This document shows, in pieces, positions 61,975 through 64,000 of a stretch of DNA of 64,000 nt. Below the pieces are notes generated by a model, which was not told where the DNA came from, ran no database searches, and saw only the letters and a program-made list of their open reading frames with translations. Made by a program: the position numbers and the translations under genes. The DNA is from an uncultured Clostridia bacterium (GTDB lineage Bacteria > Bacillota > Clostridia > TANB77 > CAG-508). Location of the stretch: NCBI GenBank assembly GCA_934168365.1, contig CAKPNJ010000001.1:172915-236914 (forward strand), read 5' to 3'. The stretch's first letter is position 1; every line of letters starts with the position of its first letter.

Positions 61975-61979
61975 ACACA

Positions 61980-62018
61980 AAAAATGAAGTAAATTAAAAC
62001 TTACTTCATTTTTTTTAT
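61980..62018 (+). terminator. Terminator after the transglutaminase-like gene
   Basis: Stem AAAATGAAGTAA / TTACTTCATTTT followed by a T-run. Confidence 0.85.
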
Positions 62019-62026
62019 ATTCTAGG

Positions 62027-62120
62027 AATTTACTCCTAGTAGGAGTAAATTCTGTAGAAGATAAATATGCGAATTACTAGAATTTCTAGCAGTTTGCACT
62101 GCATAGAAATTCTTGTAATC
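62027..62120. other. Hairpins between convergent genes
   Basis: GAATTTACTCC-TAGT-GGAGTAAATTC-type hairpin at 62026-62052 and a second inverted repeat AGAATTTCTA/TAGAAATTCT at about 62079-62114. Probably terminates murC on the minus strand. Confidence 0.55.
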
Positions 62121-62131
62121 CGTTTTCTATT

Positions 62132-63517
62132 TTATTTAACTAATAATGGTCCAATATTTGTAACTGTACCAGCACCAAGTGTAAGTACAATATCATTTTT
62201 TATAGTATGCTCTTTTAAATATTTTGCAATTTCATTAAAATCAGAAATATAAAGAGCTTTTTTATTATAAGTATTTTGAAGTCTATCAACTAAATCTTGA
62301 GAAGAAACACCATAAATATTATCCTCTCTAGCTGCATATATATCAGTAATAATAATATTATCAAAATCAAGTAAAGCCTTAGCGAAGTCATCTAATAAAG
62401 TTTTAGTTCTACTATATGTATGTGGTTGAAATACTACCCAAGATTGTCTATGCTCTTTTTGATTTACAGCATGAGCGGTTGCCATAATTTCAGTAGGGTG
62501 ATGACCATAATCGTCATACACAGCCACTCCTTGATTAAAACTACCAACATATTCAAACCTTCTATGAGCACCAGTATATTTAGCTAAAGCATTTTTTATA
62601 TCCTCTTTAGATATTCCATATTCATGGCAAACAGCAATACATGCCAAAGCATTTAAAACATTGTGCATACCAGGAACAGATAATTTGATAGTTTTATAAA
62701 AAGTATTATTATAATAAACATCAAAACTTGGAAAACCATCTTTATCAGCAGAAATATTTCTAGCTATAAAATTAGCATTTTCATTTTCAAGAGCAAAAGT
62801 TACTATTTTAGCTTTAGAATCTTTAACAATTTTTCTACAATTAGAATCATCACCATTTATTACTAATAAGCCATCTTCAGGAAGTAGTTTAATATAATTA
62901 TCAAAAGATTTAACTATATTATCTAAAGTTTTAAAATAATCTAGATGATCATTATCAATATTTAAAATAACCTCTGTTCTAGGGAATAACTTTAAGTAAC
63001 TTTCTACATATTCACAGGCTTCAATAATAAAATATTCACTATTACCAACTCTGTAATTTCCATTAAGTTGTTTTAAAAATGCGCCAACTTGAATAGATGG
63101 GTCTTTGTGTGATTCCAAGAAACACACAGAAATCATTGAAGTAGTAGTGGTTTTTCCATGAGTACCAGAAACACAAATGCTGTTATTAAATGCTCTAGTG
63201 ATTTTTCCTAAGAATGTTCCTCTTTCAATTGTAGGTATATTTAGTTCATGAGCTTTTACAAGTTCAATATCATCTTTTCTTATAGCAGCACTATAAACTA
63301 CTACGTCGGCTTTAGCCAAATTCTCTAAATCATGACCAATAGTTACATGAATACCATTTTCAATTAGCTTTTCAGTAGTTTCAGATGAGGTAGAATCAGA
63401 ACCTGTCACATGGAATCCCCAAAATTTTAAAATCTCAGCAATCCCGCTCATGCTAATTCCACCTATACCAATCATATGTACATTTTTATATTTTCTTAAT
63501 TCATCTATATTTGCCAA
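62132..63517 (-). CDS. murC: UDP-N-acetylmuramate--L-alanine ligase
   Basis: 461 aa starting at TTG (63517) behind AAGGGGAG. It adds L-Ala to UDP-MurNAc in peptidoglycan synthesis. Signatures: MIGIGGISMSGIAEI (UDP-binding loop), CVSGTHGKTTTTSM (ATP loop), EACEYVESYLK, NIDNDHLDYF, DDYGHHPTEI. Monocistronic as far as visible. Confidence 0.97.
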   Translation of the reverse strand: MANIDELRKYKNVHMIGIGGISMSGIAEILKFWGFHVTGSDSTSSETTEKLIENGIHVTIGHDLENLAKADVVVYSAAIRKDDIELVKAHELNIPTIERGTFLGKITRAFNNSICVSGTHGKTTTTSMISVCFLESHKDPSIQVGAFLKQLNGNYRVGNSEYFIIEACEYVESYLKLFPRTEVILNIDNDHLDYFKTLDNIVKSFDNYIKLLPEDGLLVINGDDSNCRKIVKDSKAKIVTFALENENANFIARNISADKDGFPSFDVYYNNTFYKTIKLSVPGMHNVLNALACIAVCHEYGISKEDIKNALAKYTGAHRRFEYVGSFNQGVAVYDDYGHHPTEIMATAHAVNQKEHRQSWVVFQPHTYSRTKTLLDDFAKALLDFDNIIITDIYAAREDNIYGVSSQDLVDRLQNTYNKKALYISDFNEIAKYLKEHTIKNDIVLTLGAGTVTNIGPLLVK

Positions 63518-63806
63518 AAAAATACACTCCCCTTAAGTTTATATAAAATCTTCTATTATAGAAGACATTTTAATCAACAAAGGTATTATATACTTTATAT
63601 TAGAATTTTTCAATATTTTTCTTAAATATATTAGTAAAATAATATATGATACAATATAATATTCATAGTTTAAAAAAACTGTGAAAAAACAATAAATAAA
63701 AAATTATATAAAATTTGTAAAATAAAGAAGGAAAAACAAAAAAGATGGCGAATAATATAAATGTACATAAGAAATGTATAAAAAAACTTGAAAGGTGGTA
63801 CTTAAA
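63518..63806. other. Divergent intergenic region between murC and spoVG
   Basis: About 290 bp, very AT-rich, no gene seen. A perfect inverted repeat ATCTTCTATTATAGAAGA-like lies at about 63547-63567. Several TATAAT-like boxes occur around 63640-63660. A specific promoter class cannot be read. Confidence 0.4.
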
Positions 63807-64000
63807 ATGCAAATTACAGATGTACGTTTAAGAAAAGTAAATTCAGAAAACAGAATGAAAGCTGTTGCTTCTGTAACATTCGATAACGAATTCGTTATTC
63901 ATGATATCAAAGTTATCGAAAGCCAAAATGGATTATTCATTGCTATGCCAAGCAGAAAAACTCCAAACGGAGAATTCAAGGATATAGCTCATCCAATCAA
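63807..64000 (+). CDS. spoVG: SpoVG regulator, N-terminal part (cut by window edge)
   Basis: The first 64 codons are visible: MQITDVRLRKVNSENRMKAV, then FDNEFVIHDIKVIE and GLFIAMPSRKTPNGEFKDIA. This is the SpoVG family: RNA/DNA-binding regulator of about 90-100 aa, named from sporulation but found widely. Start behind AAAGGTGG. Confidence 0.95.
   Translation, partial: MQITDVRLRKVNSENRMKAVASVTFDNEFVIHDIKVIESQNGLFIAMPSRKTPNGEFKDIAHPI

Noticed and set aside
1..64000. CRISPR array, rRNA genes, transposase, prophage structural genes.
   Set aside because: No regularly spaced repeats, rRNA-like sequence, DDE/serine recombinase motif or phage structural protein was found in the window.

Overview
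This is a low-GC, Gram-positive stretch that looks like a chromosome segment of an anaerobic Clostridia-type bacterium. The evidence is A/T-ending codons, strong GGAGG-type ribosome binding sites, spoIVB and spoVG, a sortase, an HrcA/CIRCE-type groESL operon and two c-di-AMP synthases. I cannot name the species. An uncultured gut-type lineage is plausible but inferred.

Layout. 1-4381: end of a MraY/WecA/TagO-family gene, ruvB, a glycosyltransferase, a membrane protein and queH. 4382-8893: an accessory island with a convergent restriction-modification pair, an unknown 301-aa gene and a P-loop kinase-like gene. 8894-22257: mostly housekeeping genes (5'-nucleotidase, polA, a lytic transglycosylase, a pilin-like protein, pyrG with a probable attenuator, groESL, mtaB, a compact alaS, a HIT protein), plus a type I toxin-antitoxin-like locus at 18332-18663. 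22258-24923: a sortase, tRNA-His, tRNA-Gln, a duplicated tRNA-Gln 3' end, an unknown gene and three very small genes. 24924-46751: mutL, miaA, a HlyD-like protein, sepF, divIVA, rsmD, ftsK, a beta-CASP nuclease, a GH15 glucosidase, radA, disA, a cyclophilin, glyA, cdaA and truA. 46853-59581: a Tad-like pilus/secretion locus (CpaB, two CpaE-like proteins, CpaF, TadB/C, and a run of small proteins with one N-terminal hydrophobic helix). 59624-64000: spoIVB, a transglutaminase-like protein, murC and the start of spoVG.

Main observation. Five genes (a pilin-like gene, mtaB, radA, cpaF, tadB) are each split by one extra nucleotide, always in the same way. The zero frame runs into a CGG codon followed by A, and skipping the C so that GGA (Gly) is read restores the conserved protein. 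In three of the five the restored Gly is a family-invariant residue: TLGC of MtaB, the CPGC zinc finger of RadA, and the Walker A loop of CpaF. Reading by eye, I found no other in-frame CGG in the AT-rich genes of the window, although CGG is common out of frame. The only sense-like CGG codons are in four isolated genes with foreign-looking codon use. This suggests CGG is an unassigned or starved codon at which ribosomes shift +1, i.e. a general recoding system. A systematic error or decay is the alternative.

A second pattern is a conserved promoter architecture upstream of sepF, rsmD and cpaB. Repeated TATTACAA-like boxes lie at matching spacings, with the last box always the same distance from the -10.
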